Shown: positions 36,350 to 46,430, counted from the first letter of the stretch. The stretch is DNA of 64,000 nucleotides from Bacteroidales bacterium (GCA_016287875.1 JAEEXQ010000004.1:18187-82186), one strand, 5' to 3'. Made by a program: numbers and translations. Notes: generated by a model not told the origin, from the letters alone.

Positions 36350-37804
36350 CTATCTTTTCTTACGGGAGAAGAGCAGAGACGCAACGGCAAGGACGGGATA
36401 GATTTCCACGCGCCCCATGAACATATCGATGGAATATAGGAACTTCGCGGCGGAAGGTTCGGCGTTGTAGTTGCCCAGGGAGCCGATGGAGCCGGCAGCA
36501 GGGCCGACGTTGTCGAGGCAGGAGATGGTTCCCATTATGGCATTGCTGCTGTCGGAACCGACCGCTAGGCAAAGCAGAGCGGATATCAGGAAGATGATGA
36601 AGAAGGCAGCGACGTACATAACGTGCGGCTCGACTTCCTTATCCTGCAGCGGCTTTCCGTTCATCCTGACCTCAAGAATGGTGGAAGGATAGACGGTACG
36701 CTTGATATGTATGGCCAGCGACTTCATTACCAGCAGCACGCGGTCGGATTTAAGGCCGCCGGTGGTGGATCCGGCCATACCGCACTGGATTCCCATTATT
36801 ATCGTAAGCACTGCAGGGAAAAGGGGCCAGACGCTATTGTCGCAGATGGCAAGCCCCGAAGTGGAGGTGTAGCTGAACACCTGGAAACTGCCCCAGAGAA
36901 GGGCCTGGCCGAAGGAATCTGCCACGTGATTGGTCCAGAGCGACAGCGTGACCAGCAGCGAAGCCACCACCAGAGAGATGGTGTAGTACTTGAACACCAC
37001 ATTGTTGAAAGGCTTCAGCGAGCGGGTCATTATTGCCACGAAAAGCATTCCGAAATGCAGGGTGGAGGCATACATGAAGAACATCGTCACCAATGAGATA
37101 GGCAGCGAGTTGAAGGCTGCTATCGACATTGTGCGGGTGCTGAATCCGCCCGTGGCGCAGACGCTGAAGGTATGGCAGATGGCATCGAAGGCCGGCATAC
37201 CGGCGAGCATATAGGATATGAAGGCCGCTATGTTCATCCCCAGATAGACGGAACTGAAGATGATAACCGTCTGGTTGGCCCTTACATTATAGGAATCCTT
37301 CGACAGGGACGACAGCTCCATATTGGTGAGCCTGAGGCGCATAGGGCTGGACGAAGGGATTATGAGCAGCAGGAAGACAACGACTCCCAAACCGCCGATG
37401 AAATGCGTGGAACTCCTCCAGAAAAGCAGCGACTTGGGCAGAGCTTCCACCTCCTCCAGAATGCTGGCGCCCGTGGTAGTGAATCCCGAAACGCTTTCGA
37501 ACCAGGCATTCACTACGGAGAAAGGCCCGCCCCACATAACATAGGGCAGCATTCCGAAAATAAAGGATAGAATCCAGGACAGCACGATGATGACATATCC
37601 CTCCCGCATGGTTATGGCGGAAGTTTTGCGTACGAAGATGAAGGGGAATATGCCGAAGATGAAAGTGAGCAGGAAACTGATGGAAAGAGGCGCGATCGCA
37701 GTGTCCTCATTGCCGGAGATGGCGATGACGAGCGCTACGAACATGAAGAGCGCACTCACGAGGAGTGCGATACCCACGTTACGGCTTATTGTCTTCCAGT
37801 TCAT
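36350..37804 (-). CDS. Potassium uptake protein TrkH family
   Basis: This 484-residue membrane protein of the Trk/Ktr superfamily shows the repeated pore motifs: ESVSGFTTTGASIL (first selectivity filter), FSVCATGGFSTRTMS (second), FSYTSTSGLAICD (third) and CLDNVGPAAGSIG (fourth). TrkH passes K+ with a cytoplasmic NAD-binding partner TrkA, which is not in this window. It lies after a sensor-like membrane protein (4-base overlap) and before the helicase. Confidence 0.9.
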   Translation of the reverse strand: MNWKTISRNVGIALLVSALFMFVALVIAISGNEDTAIAPLSISFLLTFIFGIFPFIFVRKTSAITMREGYVIIVLSWILSFIFGMLPYVMWGGPFSVVNAWFESVSGFTTTGASILEEVEALPKSLLFWRSSTHFIGGLGVVVFLLLIIPSSSPMRLRLTNMELSSLSKDSYNVRANQTVIIFSSVYLGMNIAAFISYMLAGMPAFDAICHTFSVCATGGFSTRTMSIAAFNSLPISLVTMFFMYASTLHFGMLFVAIMTRSLKPFNNVVFKYYTISLVVASLLVTLSLWTNHVADSFGQALLWGSFQVFSYTSTSGLAICDNSVWPLFPAVLTIIMGIQCGMAGSTTGGLKSDRVLLVMKSLAIHIKRTVYPSTILEVRMNGKPLQDKEVEPHVMYVAAFFIIFLISALLCLAVGSDSSNAIMGTISCLDNVGPAAGSIGSLGNYNAEPSAAKFLYSIDMFMGRVEIYPVLAVASLLFSRKKR

Positions 37805-38610
37805 TTGTCTGCGGCGGATTTCTTCATTGCGGAAATGCGCTTCTTGAGCAGCTTGTTCTCTTCCGCAAGCTCCTTGATTTCAGTGTTCAGGTCGTGCAGC
37901 TGGTCCTCGCCGTTGAAGTCATAGAGATAATCCCGCTGATAGTTGCGGTAATTCTTCAGCGACGACAGCATACGGTATATGGGTTTGGAGTAATTGGATT
38001 CCAGGAAGAACAGCAACATAAGCACAAGCAGCAGGCCCACGCCGACCGCTATGATACCGGGGATGATACTGCGGTAGAAAGCCCCCTGGAAGGTCTCGGA
38101 ATTATCGGCAAGCTCGTCATAAATAGCGTTGGAAAGGGCGTCGATGTCGTGGCGCAGACGGTTGTACCTGGGCTGCAGACGCTCGAAATACCAGGACCTG
38201 GTATCGATGAAATCCGACGCTATAACATCTTCAAGCTCGAAGGAAGTCAGCATATAGGCAGCATAGGAATACTGCACGGAATCGGCCATATGCGCGACCT
38301 GGCTGTTGGGAGCGGACGAGCGGAGAGAGTCGCAGCGCGACTTGAAGGCCTGCTCGTCGAAACCGGGGCGCTTGTTGGACGTCTCGTCACCAACTACGGC
38401 AAGGATGGCAAGATTATATGAGTTGGCATCGTCGTAGAGCTTCTGCGCCGCGTTGATGCTCTCGATATTGTCCGCAATCATATCGGAGATGTAGGAACTC
38501 ATCCTTCCATATTCCATCACGGATATGATGCTGGATATCAAAAGCACCAACGCGATGGAAATCAAACTGAGGAACAGTTTAGCCCTCAAGGACAGCTTCA
38601 TCTCTATCAT
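37801..38610 (-). CDS. Membrane protein with sensor-like input region, no kinase
   Basis: The 269-residue protein has two transmembrane helices (about residues 12-30 and 183-206) that enclose an extracytoplasmic helical domain of about 150 residues, like four-helix-bundle sensors of chemoreceptors and histidine kinases. After the second helix there is a HAMP-like stretch (NYSKPIYRMLSSLKNYR) and a coiled coil rich in E, K and L (about 233-265). No kinase, cyclase or methyl-accepting domain follows. The gene overlaps trkH by 4 bases, so it could modulate K+ uptake, which is inference. A second ATG at 38601 is also possible as the start. Confidence 0.6.
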   Translation of the reverse strand: MIEMKLSLRAKLFLSLISIALVLLISSIISVMEYGRMSSYISDMIADNIESINAAQKLYDDANSYNLAILAVVGDETSNKRPGFDEQAFKSRCDSLRSSAPNSQVAHMADSVQYSYAAYMLTSFELEDVIASDFIDTRSWYFERLQPRYNRLRHDIDALSNAIYDELADNSETFQGAFYRSIIPGIIAVGVGLLLVLMLLFFLESNYSKPIYRMLSSLKNYRNYQRDYLYDFNGEDQLHDLNTEIKELAEENKLLKKRISAMKKSAADK

Positions 38611-38656
38611 TTTTTAAATAATTTTAAAAAACTTCACAAAAATACTAATATTTTAC

Positions 38657-38664
38657 TAATTTTG
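38657..38664 (+). promoter_or_regulatory. -7 element of the ROK regulator gene
   Basis: TAATTTTG matches TAnnTTTG and lies 9 bases before the ATG at 38674. The -33 position is weak. Confidence 0.45.
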
Positions 38665-38673
38665 CCACAACGA

Positions 38674-39852
38674 ATGCTAAGACTTATGACTGTACCACAG
38701 AAAGGAATCATCGATCTTTGCATAAAAAATGGCGATTGCAGTATTGCAGACCTTAGCCGCGAATTGTCCGTCAGCGTTCCCACAGCCACGAAACTGGTTT
38801 CGGAACTGATATCTGAAGGGTACCTCATCGAAAAGGGGAAGGTGGGTACCAGCGGCGGACGGAGGCCCAACACTTTCGGTCTGAACCCCGATGCAGGCTA
38901 TTTTGTAGGTGTGGATGTTGCAAGGCAGCATTTCCACATCGCTATTGCGGACTTTACCGGCACCCTTAAGTTCTTCATCCAGGACATTTCCTTCGTGTTG
39001 GAGGCCAATGCCGAATCGTTCCGCACTATGTGCAAGAAAATCAAGGAAGTGGTCGCCAGTTCCGACGTCCCCTGGGACAAGGTGCTGGGGATCGGCATCA
39101 GCCTTTCCGGAAGGGTGAACCCCGAAATGGGCTTCAGTCTCTCGTATTTCGTAAGTGACGACATCCCCCTCAAGGATATCTTCCAGCGTGAACTCGGTGC
39201 TCCCGTAAGCATCGAGAACGACTCGCGCGCTATGACCTACGGAGAATTCGTCACCGGCGGCAGGGATGCCGACTCGGATATGCTCTTCATCAACCTCAGC
39301 TGGGGTCTGGGAATGGGTATGATACTGGACGGGCATCTCTACTACGGCAAATCCGGCTTCTCCGGAGAATTCGGGCACTTCCCTCTGCTGGACAACAACA
39401 TTATCTGCCGCTGCGGCAAGATAGGTTGCCTCGAGACCGGTGCATCCGGCTCGGCCCTCACCAAATGGATAGTCAGCCGCCTGAAAGAAGGTCGCAGGTC
39501 TTCCCTATTCAATATTTATAATGAAAAAGGAGATATTACCCTGCAGAACGTGCTGGATGCCATCGAGGACGAGGACGTGCTGGCCATCGAAGGTATCGGT
39601 GCCATTGGAGAGACCCTCGGCCGCGGCATCGCAGGCCTCATCAACATCTTCAACCCCGGCCTCGTGGTAATCGGCGGTCGCCTGATAGTGGGAAAGGATT
39701 ATCTGATGCTCCCCATCCGTACTGCCGTCAACAAATTCTCGCTCAGCAAGGTCAGCGCCGACACGAAGATACGCTTCTCGAAACTGGGCCGCAGCGCCGG
39801 TGCCATAGGCGACTGCCTGCTCTCCCGAAGTAAATACCTTAACCAATTATAG
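38674..39852 (+). CDS. ROK family transcriptional regulator
   Basis: The 392-residue protein has an N-terminal winged helix (about residues 5-65, ADLSRELSVSVPTATKLVSELI) followed by a ROK sugar-kinase-like domain: VGVDVARQHFHIAI, ENDSRAMTYGE, and a zinc site CRCGKIGCLE. Regulators of this type (NagC/XylR/Mlc) sense a sugar or sugar phosphate. The glycosidase gene 17 bases downstream is a likely target. The ATG at 38674 is preferred to a TTG at 38662 that lies in the -7 box; 38686 is another ATG. Confidence 0.88.
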   Translation: MLRLMTVPQKGIIDLCIKNGDCSIADLSRELSVSVPTATKLVSELISEGYLIEKGKVGTSGGRRPNTFGLNPDAGYFVGVDVARQHFHIAIADFTGTLKFFIQDISFVLEANAESFRTMCKKIKEVVASSDVPWDKVLGIGISLSGRVNPEMGFSLSYFVSDDIPLKDIFQRELGAPVSIENDSRAMTYGEFVTGGRDADSDMLFINLSWGLGMGMILDGHLYYGKSGFSGEFGHFPLLDNNIICRCGKIGCLETGASGSALTKWIVSRLKEGRRSSLFNIYNEKGDITLQNVLDAIEDEDVLAIEGIGAIGETLGRGIAGLINIFNPGLVVIGGRLIVGKDYLMLPIRTAVNKFSLSKVSADTKIRFSKLGRSAGAIGDCLLSRSKYLNQL

Positions 39853-39869
39853 CCGACAATCTGGTCTCA

Positions 39870-42140
39870 ATGAAAAAACTATCCATCCTACTTGCCTGTC
39901 TAACCGCGACATTGGCAAGCGCTCCAGCGCAAACCGGCTTCAGCGCCAAAGATATCCCCGCAATAGTTAAAAAGATGACGGTCGAGGAAAAGGCCGCCTT
40001 CGTAGTAGGAATCAAATTCGAACTGCCCCAATATGAGGGCAAGTACCTAAGGGGCACGGGAGGTGTCACCTATCCTATGGAGCGCTTCGGCGTTCCATCC
40101 ATCGTAATGATGGACGGGCCGGTGGGCCTGAGGCTTTATGACTACGAGACCACCTGCTTCCCCTCGGGAATACTGACGGCCGCCAGCTGGGACAGGGACG
40201 TGGCCTACACAATAGGAACCGCCCTGGGAGAAGAATCGCTTGATATGGGCAATGACGTGCTTCTGGGCCCCGGGATGAACATACACCGCAATCCTCTCAA
40301 CGGAAGGAATTTCGAGTATTTCTCCGAGGATCCGGTACTCAGCGGACTTCTCGCGGCGGCTTACATCAATGGTGTTCAGAGCAAGGGCGTGGGAACATCA
40401 GCCAAGCACTTCGCTGCCAACAACCAGGAAACCAACCGCCTCGACAACGATTCCCGCCTGGATACCAGGGCCCTCAGGGAGATCTATACCAAAGCGTTCG
40501 AACTCTGTCTGCGCGAGTCCGAGCCTTGGACTGTGATGGCATCATACAATTACCTTAACGGCACCTATACCCAGGAAAGCCGGGATCTTCTCAGCAAGAT
40601 ACTGCGCAAAGATTTCGGATTCAAAGGCCTGGTGGTTACCGACTGGACCGGCAAACGCAACACTCCCAAACAGCTTAACGCCGGTTCCGACCTGCTGATG
40701 GGAGGCAGCCCCGACCAGACCGAGCACATACTCCAAAGCCTGAAGGACGGCTCGCTCAAGATGTCCGACCTCGACAGGGCGGTGACCAAGATGCTGGAGC
40801 TGGTGGTAAAATGCCCCTCCAACAATGGCAACGTCCGCACGCTGAAACCGGACCTGGAGAAGCACGCCAAGCTCTGCCGCGAAAGGGCGTCCGAGGGAAT
40901 GGTGCTGCTGAAGAACGACGGAGTCTTCCCCGCCAAACCTGCCAGGGCAGCCCTCTACGGCGTTTATTCCTATGCAATGATACAGGGCGGCAACGGTGCA
41001 GGATGGGTGAATTCCCCCTATGTAGTCAGCCTCGCCGAAGGCCTCGAGAATGCAGGTATAAAGGTGGATTCCAAACTGCGCAGCCTCTACGAAGCCTATG
41101 CGGATTTCAAAATGAAGGACCTCAAGACCAACCACGTCGTCAACGTTCACGTGGGAGACCCTCAGATACCGGAATTGGACCTGAGCGAGAGCCTCATAGA
41201 AGCTTCCGAGCCTGACAGCGACATCGCCATAATCACCATCGGCCGCATTTCGGGAGAAGGCCGCGACCGTATCCATAATTCGGAATTCCTTATCCAGAAG
41301 GAAGAAATCAAGCTTATCAAGGATGTCTGCGAGGCGTATCATTCCGCCGGAAAGAAGGTGGCGGTCGTGCTGAACATCTGCGGCCCCGTGGAAACCGCAT
41401 CCTGGAAGAAGTATCCCGACGCCATCCTCTGCGCCTGGCTGCCCGGCGAAGAAGCGGGCAATTCGGTGGCGGATGTGATTACCGGCAAGGTAAACCCCTC
41501 AGGCCGCCTGCCCATGACCTTCCCTATGAATTATATAGATGCCAAGGGAGCGGAGAACTTCCCCTATAATTTCGTTAGCGACAGGGCCAACGAAAGCGTG
41601 GTACATCCCGAGCGCAGGGGCCTCCCCCTCAAGGACCTGGCCTACACCGATTACATCGAAGGCATATATGTGGGATACAGGTATTTCTGCACCGAAGGAA
41701 AAGCCGTTTCCTATCCTTTCGGATACGGCCTCAGCTATACCAGTTTCGAGTATTCCGAGCCTGTAGTAAGCATAGTCGGAGACAAGCTCACCGCCAGCGT
41801 GAAGGTGACCAATACCGGCTCCTTGGCAGGCAAGGAAGCAGTGGGGCTCTACATAAAGGCTCCACTGGGTTCGTTCAAGGACAAGCCCTCACGCGAACTC
41901 AAGGAATTCGGCAAGACAGGCCTTCTGCAGCCCGGCGAAAGCCAGACCATAAGCTTCACCGTTCCTGTACGCCAGCTCGCCTCTTTCAATTCGGAGAAAT
42001 CCCGCTGGGAAACAGCCAAAGGCGGCTACACCGCCTACTTCGGCGCAAACTGCGAAAAAGCAGAAGCGGAGGCCAGCTTCACCCTGACCTCCGCCCGAAA
42101 CTATCCCGTCTCCCGGGCCTGCGAGCCGGCTGTACGCTAG
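39870..42140 (+). CDS. Glycoside hydrolase family 3 (beta-glucosidase-like)
   Basis: The 756-residue secreted enzyme has a signal peptide ending near APAQ, a TIM barrel (MERFGVPSIVMMDGPVGLR, GPGMNIHRNPLNGRNFEYFSED, KHFAANNQE), the nucleophile aspartate in GLVVTDWTG, then the alpha/beta sandwich domain and a fibronectin III-like C-terminus (about residues 640-710, the ASVKVTNTGSLAGKEAV type). Family 3 retaining enzymes remove beta-linked glucose, xylose or related units. The substrate is not clear. It follows the ROK regulator closely; its stop overlaps that of convergent glnN. Confidence 0.92.
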   Translation: MKKLSILLACLTATLASAPAQTGFSAKDIPAIVKKMTVEEKAAFVVGIKFELPQYEGKYLRGTGGVTYPMERFGVPSIVMMDGPVGLRLYDYETTCFPSGILTAASWDRDVAYTIGTALGEESLDMGNDVLLGPGMNIHRNPLNGRNFEYFSEDPVLSGLLAAAYINGVQSKGVGTSAKHFAANNQETNRLDNDSRLDTRALREIYTKAFELCLRESEPWTVMASYNYLNGTYTQESRDLLSKILRKDFGFKGLVVTDWTGKRNTPKQLNAGSDLLMGGSPDQTEHILQSLKDGSLKMSDLDRAVTKMLELVVKCPSNNGNVRTLKPDLEKHAKLCRERASEGMVLLKNDGVFPAKPARAALYGVYSYAMIQGGNGAGWVNSPYVVSLAEGLENAGIKVDSKLRSLYEAYADFKMKDLKTNHVVNVHVGDPQIPELDLSESLIEASEPDSDIAIITIGRISGEGRDRIHNSEFLIQKEEIKLIKDVCEAYHSAGKKVAVVLNICGPVETASWKKYPDAILCAWLPGEEAGNSVADVITGKVNPSGRLPMTFPMNYIDAKGAENFPYNFVSDRANESVVHPERRGLPLKDLAYTDYIEGIYVGYRYFCTEGKAVSYPFGYGLSYTSFEYSEPVVSIVGDKLTASVKVTNTGSLAGKEAVGLYIKAPLGSFKDKPSRELKEFGKTGLLQPGESQTISFTVPVRQLASFNSEKSRWETAKGGYTAYFGANCEKAEAEASFTLTSARNYPVSRACEPAVR

Positions 42141-44314
42141 CTGATAAACAGCAGCTCGCGGTACTTGGGAAGGGGCCAGGTGGCGTTGTCGACGATTTCC
42201 TCGAGGGCGTCGATGGGCTTGCGTATGAGCGGGATCATATCGGCGATGTCGCTGTAGGCAAGGGCCCTCTTGTACATATCTTCCAGCTTGTTGGCCTTTT
42301 TGCGGGCTTCGGTAATGTCCCTGACCTTCTGACGTATCTCGGCCACGAGCTTTGAAATCTCCCGGGCGATAAATACCTCTTCCGAAGCGGACTCCTCTCC
42401 GAGGATTTCCTTCTGCAGGGAGATGTTCTGCAGCAGTTTCGTCTGGAATTCGAGGGCTGCGGGGATGATATGGTTCGTAGCCATCCTGCCCATCACGCGG
42501 GCTTCTATCTGTATCTTCTTTACATAGGTCTCGAGCTTCACTTCGTTACGGGCGTGCAGTTCCTTCTCGGAGAAAACTCCGCAACGCTTGAAGAGTTCGA
42601 CAGACTCTTTCTTCTCGTACTCCTGGAGCATCTTGGGCACCACGCTCTCGGTATCCAGCCCGCGGCGGGCAGCTTCCTTCTTCCACTCGTCGGTGTAGCC
42701 GTTACCCTCGAAGCAGACGGTATCGAGTATGCTGGCGATAAGAGGCTTGAGGGTGTCCATAACCGCGACATCCAGGGCCTTGCCTTCCGCCAGGGACTTG
42801 TCCAGTTCCGCCTTGAAATCCATCAGCTGCTCCGCGACGGCGGAGTTCAGGGTAATCATAGCTCCGGCGCAGTTGGCGCTCGAACCAACCGCACGGAACT
42901 CGAAACGGTTTCCGGTAAACGCGAAAGGCGAAGTACGGTTGCGGTCGGTGTTGTCGATGAAGATTTCGGGGATGCCGATGGCACCCACCGATGCGCCCTT
43001 CTTGCCTGCGATCTCGATGGGGGTGCCGGAAGGAAGTTCCAGAAGCTTGTGCAGTACTTCGTTCATAGTGCGGCCCACGAAGGCGGAAACTATGGCCGGA
43101 GGTGCCTCGTTGGCCCCAAGACGGTGGGCGTTGGTGGCAGAAGCGATGGAAGCCTTCAGCAGGCCGTTATGCCTCTGCACCGCATAGAGGGTATTCACGA
43201 AGAAGGTGACGAACTGAAGGTTCCCGTTGGCATCCTTGCCGGGGGCGTACAGATTGGTGCCGGTGTCGGTGCCCAGGCTCCAGTTATTATGCTTGCCGCT
43301 GCCGTTCACGCCGGCGAAGGGCTTTTCGTGCAGCAGAACCACGAAGCCATGCTTGCGGGCGACCTTGTGCATTACGTTCAGTATCTGCTGGTTCTGGTCG
43401 TTGGCGAGGTTCATTTCCCCATAGATAGGAGCGAACTCGAACTGGTTGGGGGCGACCTCCTTATGCCTGGTCTTGAGGGGAATCCCAAGCTTGAATCCTT
43501 CGAACTCCAGGTCCTTCATGAAGGCGGCCACGCGCGAAGGGATCGCTCCGAAATAATGGTCATCCAGCTGCTGGTTCTTGCTGGACTCGTGCCCCATAAG
43601 CGTACGGCCGGTGATCATAAGGTCGGGCCTGGCGGCGTAGATATCTTCATCTACCAGAAAATATTCCTGCTCCCATCCGAGATAGGCATTCACCCTCTTG
43701 ACTTCGGGATCGAAGAGGCGGCAGATAGGAACTGCGGCATCGGAAACTGCCTTGAGCGAACGTTTGAGCGGGGTCTTGAAATCGAGTGCCTCTCCGGTAT
43801 AAGCCACGAAGACCGTGGGGATGCAGAGGGTATCGTCCTGGATGAATACGGGAGATGCCGGGTCCCAGGCGGTATAGCCCCTGGCCTCGAAGGTCGCACG
43901 TATTCCTCCGCTGGGGAAACTCGAAGCGTCAGGCTCCTGCTGCACGAGGGCCTTTCCGGTGAAAGACTCTATCACTCCCCCCTTGCCGTCGTAATCGAGC
44001 AAGGTGTCGTGCTTCTCGGCAGTGCCGTCGGTAAGAGGCTGGAACCAGTGGGTGATGTGCGTTACACCATGCTCCAGGGCCCATTTCTTCATACCCGCCG
44101 CAACTTTGTCGGCTATGGCAAGATCGAGCTGCACTCCTTCGTCGATGCACTGGATAAGGGCATCGTAGGTTGCCGGATCAAGGTATCGGCGCATCTTGTC
44201 GCGGTTGAAGACAAGTTCACCGAACCAGTTGGAAACGGCGCTATCGGGTGCAGGTACTTCGACGGCCTGCTTCTTGAAAGCTTCAAGGACGATTTTCGAT
44301 CTAAGATTTCCCAT
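42137..44314 (-). CDS. glnN: Glutamine synthetase type III
   Basis: This 725-residue GSIII makes glutamine from glutamate, ammonia and ATP. It is a form typical of Bacteroides and cyanobacteria. Evidence: THWFQPLTDGTAEKHD, WEQEYFLVDEDIY, KTRHKEVAPNQFEFAPIYGE, GSGKHNNWSLGTDTG and ANEAPPAIVSAFVG, with NRFEFRAVGSSANCA. The length is normal. It follows yicC by 7 bases on the same strand. Confidence 0.96.
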   Translation of the reverse strand: MGNLRSKIVLEAFKKQAVEVPAPDSAVSNWFGELVFNRDKMRRYLDPATYDALIQCIDEGVQLDLAIADKVAAGMKKWALEHGVTHITHWFQPLTDGTAEKHDTLLDYDGKGGVIESFTGKALVQQEPDASSFPSGGIRATFEARGYTAWDPASPVFIQDDTLCIPTVFVAYTGEALDFKTPLKRSLKAVSDAAVPICRLFDPEVKRVNAYLGWEQEYFLVDEDIYAARPDLMITGRTLMGHESSKNQQLDDHYFGAIPSRVAAFMKDLEFEGFKLGIPLKTRHKEVAPNQFEFAPIYGEMNLANDQNQQILNVMHKVARKHGFVVLLHEKPFAGVNGSGKHNNWSLGTDTGTNLYAPGKDANGNLQFVTFFVNTLYAVQRHNGLLKASIASATNAHRLGANEAPPAIVSAFVGRTMNEVLHKLLELPSGTPIEIAGKKGASVGAIGIPEIFIDNTDRNRTSPFAFTGNRFEFRAVGSSANCAGAMITLNSAVAEQLMDFKAELDKSLAEGKALDVAVMDTLKPLIASILDTVCFEGNGYTDEWKKEAARRGLDTESVVPKMLQEYEKKESVELFKRCGVFSEKELHARNEVKLETYVKKIQIEARVMGRMATNHIIPAALEFQTKLLQNISLQKEILGEESASEEVFIAREISKLVAEIRQKVRDITEARKKANKLEDMYKRALAYSDIADMIPLIRKPIDALEEIVDNATWPLPKYRELLFIS

Positions 44315-44321
44315 CTGACTA

Positions 44322-45224
44322 TTATAGTATGTTCATTGACTGTTCGCGGATCTTCTCCAGCTCATCCTTCATGCGCACGACAAGTTTCTGGATGGAGGCG
44401 TTGTTGGCCTTGGAACCGGTGGTATTGATCTCCCGGCCCATTTCCTGGATGATGAATCCGAGCTTCTTTCCGGGGCAGGGTTCGCCATCGATAGTGTCTT
44501 TGAAATAGGCACAGTGCTGACGCAGGCGTACTTTCTCCTCGTTGATGTCGAACTTCTCGAGCCAGAATATCATCTCCTGCTCGAAGCGTTCCTTGTCGAG
44601 CTTGACGCTGAGTTCTTCGGCAGCGGCGAGAATCCTTTCGCGCACCGCTTCCACCCTTTCTGCTTCGTGGGATTCGACCTCGTCTTCGAAGGCCAGGATG
44701 TTAGCGACACGGCCGGTGACATCTTTGTAGAGAGCTTCACCCTCCTTGGCACGATATGCATCGACGGCCTTCAGGGCCTCGTCGAAAGCTGCCTCGACCA
44801 CGGGCCAGTTCTCTTCGTTGATTATGTCTTCCTTCCTGGCAGCTACTACGTCGGGGAAACGCAGGGCGGCCGCAAGAAGCTCGTTGTTCATACGGTCCGA
44901 GGATTCCGTGGAGCCCATTGCGAAACCGGGGAGGCTGCTACGTATGGCGAGCAGCTGGTTGTAGTAGCTGCGCACCACGTCGGCATCAACCACCTTTGCA
45001 GCATCGGCCACGTTTGCCTCGAAATTGATATATACGTCGATAGTTCCGCGAACCAGCATATCAGCTATCTTCTGGCGCACCAGAAGGTCCTTGTCCTTGG
45101 GGAGTATTGAAGATTTGATGCTGATGTCGGCGCTTTTGGAATTCAGGGTACGGATCTCTATGGTCAGTTTACCGGAGGCGAGAACCGCCTCGGCCTTACC
45201 GTATCCTGTCATGGATTTAATCAT
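44322..45224 (-). CDS. YicC family endoribonuclease
   Basis: The 300-residue protein begins with IKSMTGYGKAEA, the classical YicC start, and has LTIEIRTLNSK and the C-terminal DUF1732 part with GKKLGFIIQEMGREINTTGSKAN. YicC is reported to be an RNase that affects small-RNA stability. It heads the yicC-glnN operon. Confidence 0.93.
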   Translation of the reverse strand: MIKSMTGYGKAEAVLASGKLTIEIRTLNSKSADISIKSSILPKDKDLLVRQKIADMLVRGTIDVYINFEANVADAAKVVDADVVRSYYNQLLAIRSSLPGFAMGSTESSDRMNNELLAAALRFPDVVAARKEDIINEENWPVVEAAFDEALKAVDAYRAKEGEALYKDVTGRVANILAFEDEVESHEAERVEAVRERILAAAEELSVKLDKERFEQEMIFWLEKFDINEEKVRLRQHCAYFKDTIDGEPCPGKKLGFIIQEMGREINTTGSKANNASIQKLVVRMKDELEKIREQSMNIL

Positions 45225-45372
45225 ACTAACTAGCTTTAAACTTGCGAATTTACAAAAAAACTTTCGTTTTTACCCCCGGTCGAAGCAGCTTTTCTTCACT
45301 CCGCCCCACAATAGCCACGGCGCGGAGCGGCTGACGGGCACGGCGCGTTTCAGACTGCAGCTACGAGTGTAG
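45225..45372. other. Intergenic, nothing recognised
   Basis: Between yicC and the left repeat of the transposase locus there is no coding signal. The yicC promoter should be in the AT-rich first 50 bases, but no convincing full match was found. Confidence 0.5.
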
Positions 45373-45464
45373 TGCTTGCTAAGTCCCAAAAACAGGGACA
45401 CAGCAAGCAATTTAGGCCTTTTTTGACGGCTACGTCCCAAAAACAGGGACACGGCAAGCACCAG
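45373..45464. repeat. REP pair, copy 1 (92 bases)
   Basis: This unit contains two hairpin modules. The first is GCTTGC...GCAAGC with inner arms GTCCC/GGGAC (45374-45408). The second has the same inner arms (about 45428-45459) and ends GGCAAGCACCAG. The link TTTTTTGACGGC joins them. It is repeated in the same orientation at 46548-46639 on the far side of the transposase gene. Confidence 0.85.
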
Positions 45465-45541
45465 GCAAAAACACGGACGGCAACAGTCAAAAACACAGCC
45501 GACACTAGGCGCAGAACAGGCGGAAAACACTACAGGCAGCA

Positions 45542-46423
45542 CTAAAGACAGATGTCATCAAGCATCTTGGCAACTGCCTCGTACGGGAGACCGACCACCC
45601 TGGCGACCTGATTGACATCTGCGCAAAACCTTGCTCTCAACTGCTTAAGGAACATTATTAACTGACGGCTATCAAGCTCCGCGGCCGATTGTTTCCTGAA
45701 CATTGAATAGCACAGATCCGGAATGGCAGCGACGATAATCTGGTCGCGGAATTTCGGTGTGATACTTTCATTATTGGCAAGCGCCTTTCTTGCTTTTGAA
45801 GAATTAGCCAAGAAATAATTCATCCTCTTTGGCGTCCGGAAGATCTTTTCCACCGACTCACAGTCGACATATGAAGCTGGGTCTATATACTTCCCATCTC
45901 TCAAGGTCCATTCAGGTGGCAATTTGGTCCCACTGTGGAGAATCCTGATCATTTCACGGCCAGATAATCTCTCAAGCGTAATTCCCTTGGCTCTGTTGAA
46001 ATTAAAAAAGCAATCACCGGTACCCCAAGGATAGCCAGAGGGAGAAAGGCAAATATTCGCAGACACACTATTGACGTTGATGTAAGCGATGACACGCTCG
46101 ACCGCCTCATCCTCCGCCGTAATCTCCTGGATATCGACACCGTTCCCACGGAGGAACTCCTTTACTCCGTACTTGATGCGATAATACCGCGAATACCTAC
46201 GTTTGAATTCATTGATGAATGCCTCCGCTTCCACCCTATTGCGGCAGACAATCAGAAAATGCACGTGGTTGGACATCAGGATGAATGCAATCACTTTGAT
46301 GCCAAAGACATACGACAATACGGCAACGTAATTCATTCCCGTTCTGAAGTCCTCTTCGTCTTTGAACCACAAGCCATCGATAAGATGTTCGGTAGTTATG
46401 AAAAAATAGGTCAAGACACACAT
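45542..46423 (-). CDS. REP-associated tyrosine transposase (RAYT, Y1/IS200-like)
   Basis: The 293-residue protein has the HUH nuclease motif in LMSNHVHFLI (His 53 and 55) and a tyrosine-bearing helix NEFKRRYSRYY (residues 71-81), the Y1 transposase arrangement. About 150 more residues follow, ending in a possible helix-turn-helix (VNQVARVVGLPYEAVAKML). RAYTs are domesticated single-copy relatives of IS200/IS605 that act on REP palindromes. It lies between two direct copies of a hairpin pair, 77 bases from one and 124 from the other, as such genes do. There is no resolvase or second IS gene. It carries a perfect Shine-Dalgarno, unlike its neighbours. Confidence 0.88.
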   Translation of the reverse strand: MCVLTYFFITTEHLIDGLWFKDEEDFRTGMNYVAVLSYVFGIKVIAFILMSNHVHFLIVCRNRVEAEAFINEFKRRYSRYYRIKYGVKEFLRGNGVDIQEITAEDEAVERVIAYINVNSVSANICLSPSGYPWGTGDCFFNFNRAKGITLERLSGREMIRILHSGTKLPPEWTLRDGKYIDPASYVDCESVEKIFRTPKRMNYFLANSSKARKALANNESITPKFRDQIIVAAIPDLCYSMFRKQSAAELDSRQLIMFLKQLRARFCADVNQVARVVGLPYEAVAKMLDDICL

Positions 46424-46430
46424 ATCTATC

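Noticed and set aside
42470-44428. Open frame of 652 codons on the plus strand
   Set aside because: It is antisense to the type III glutamine synthetase and lacks any recognisable domain.
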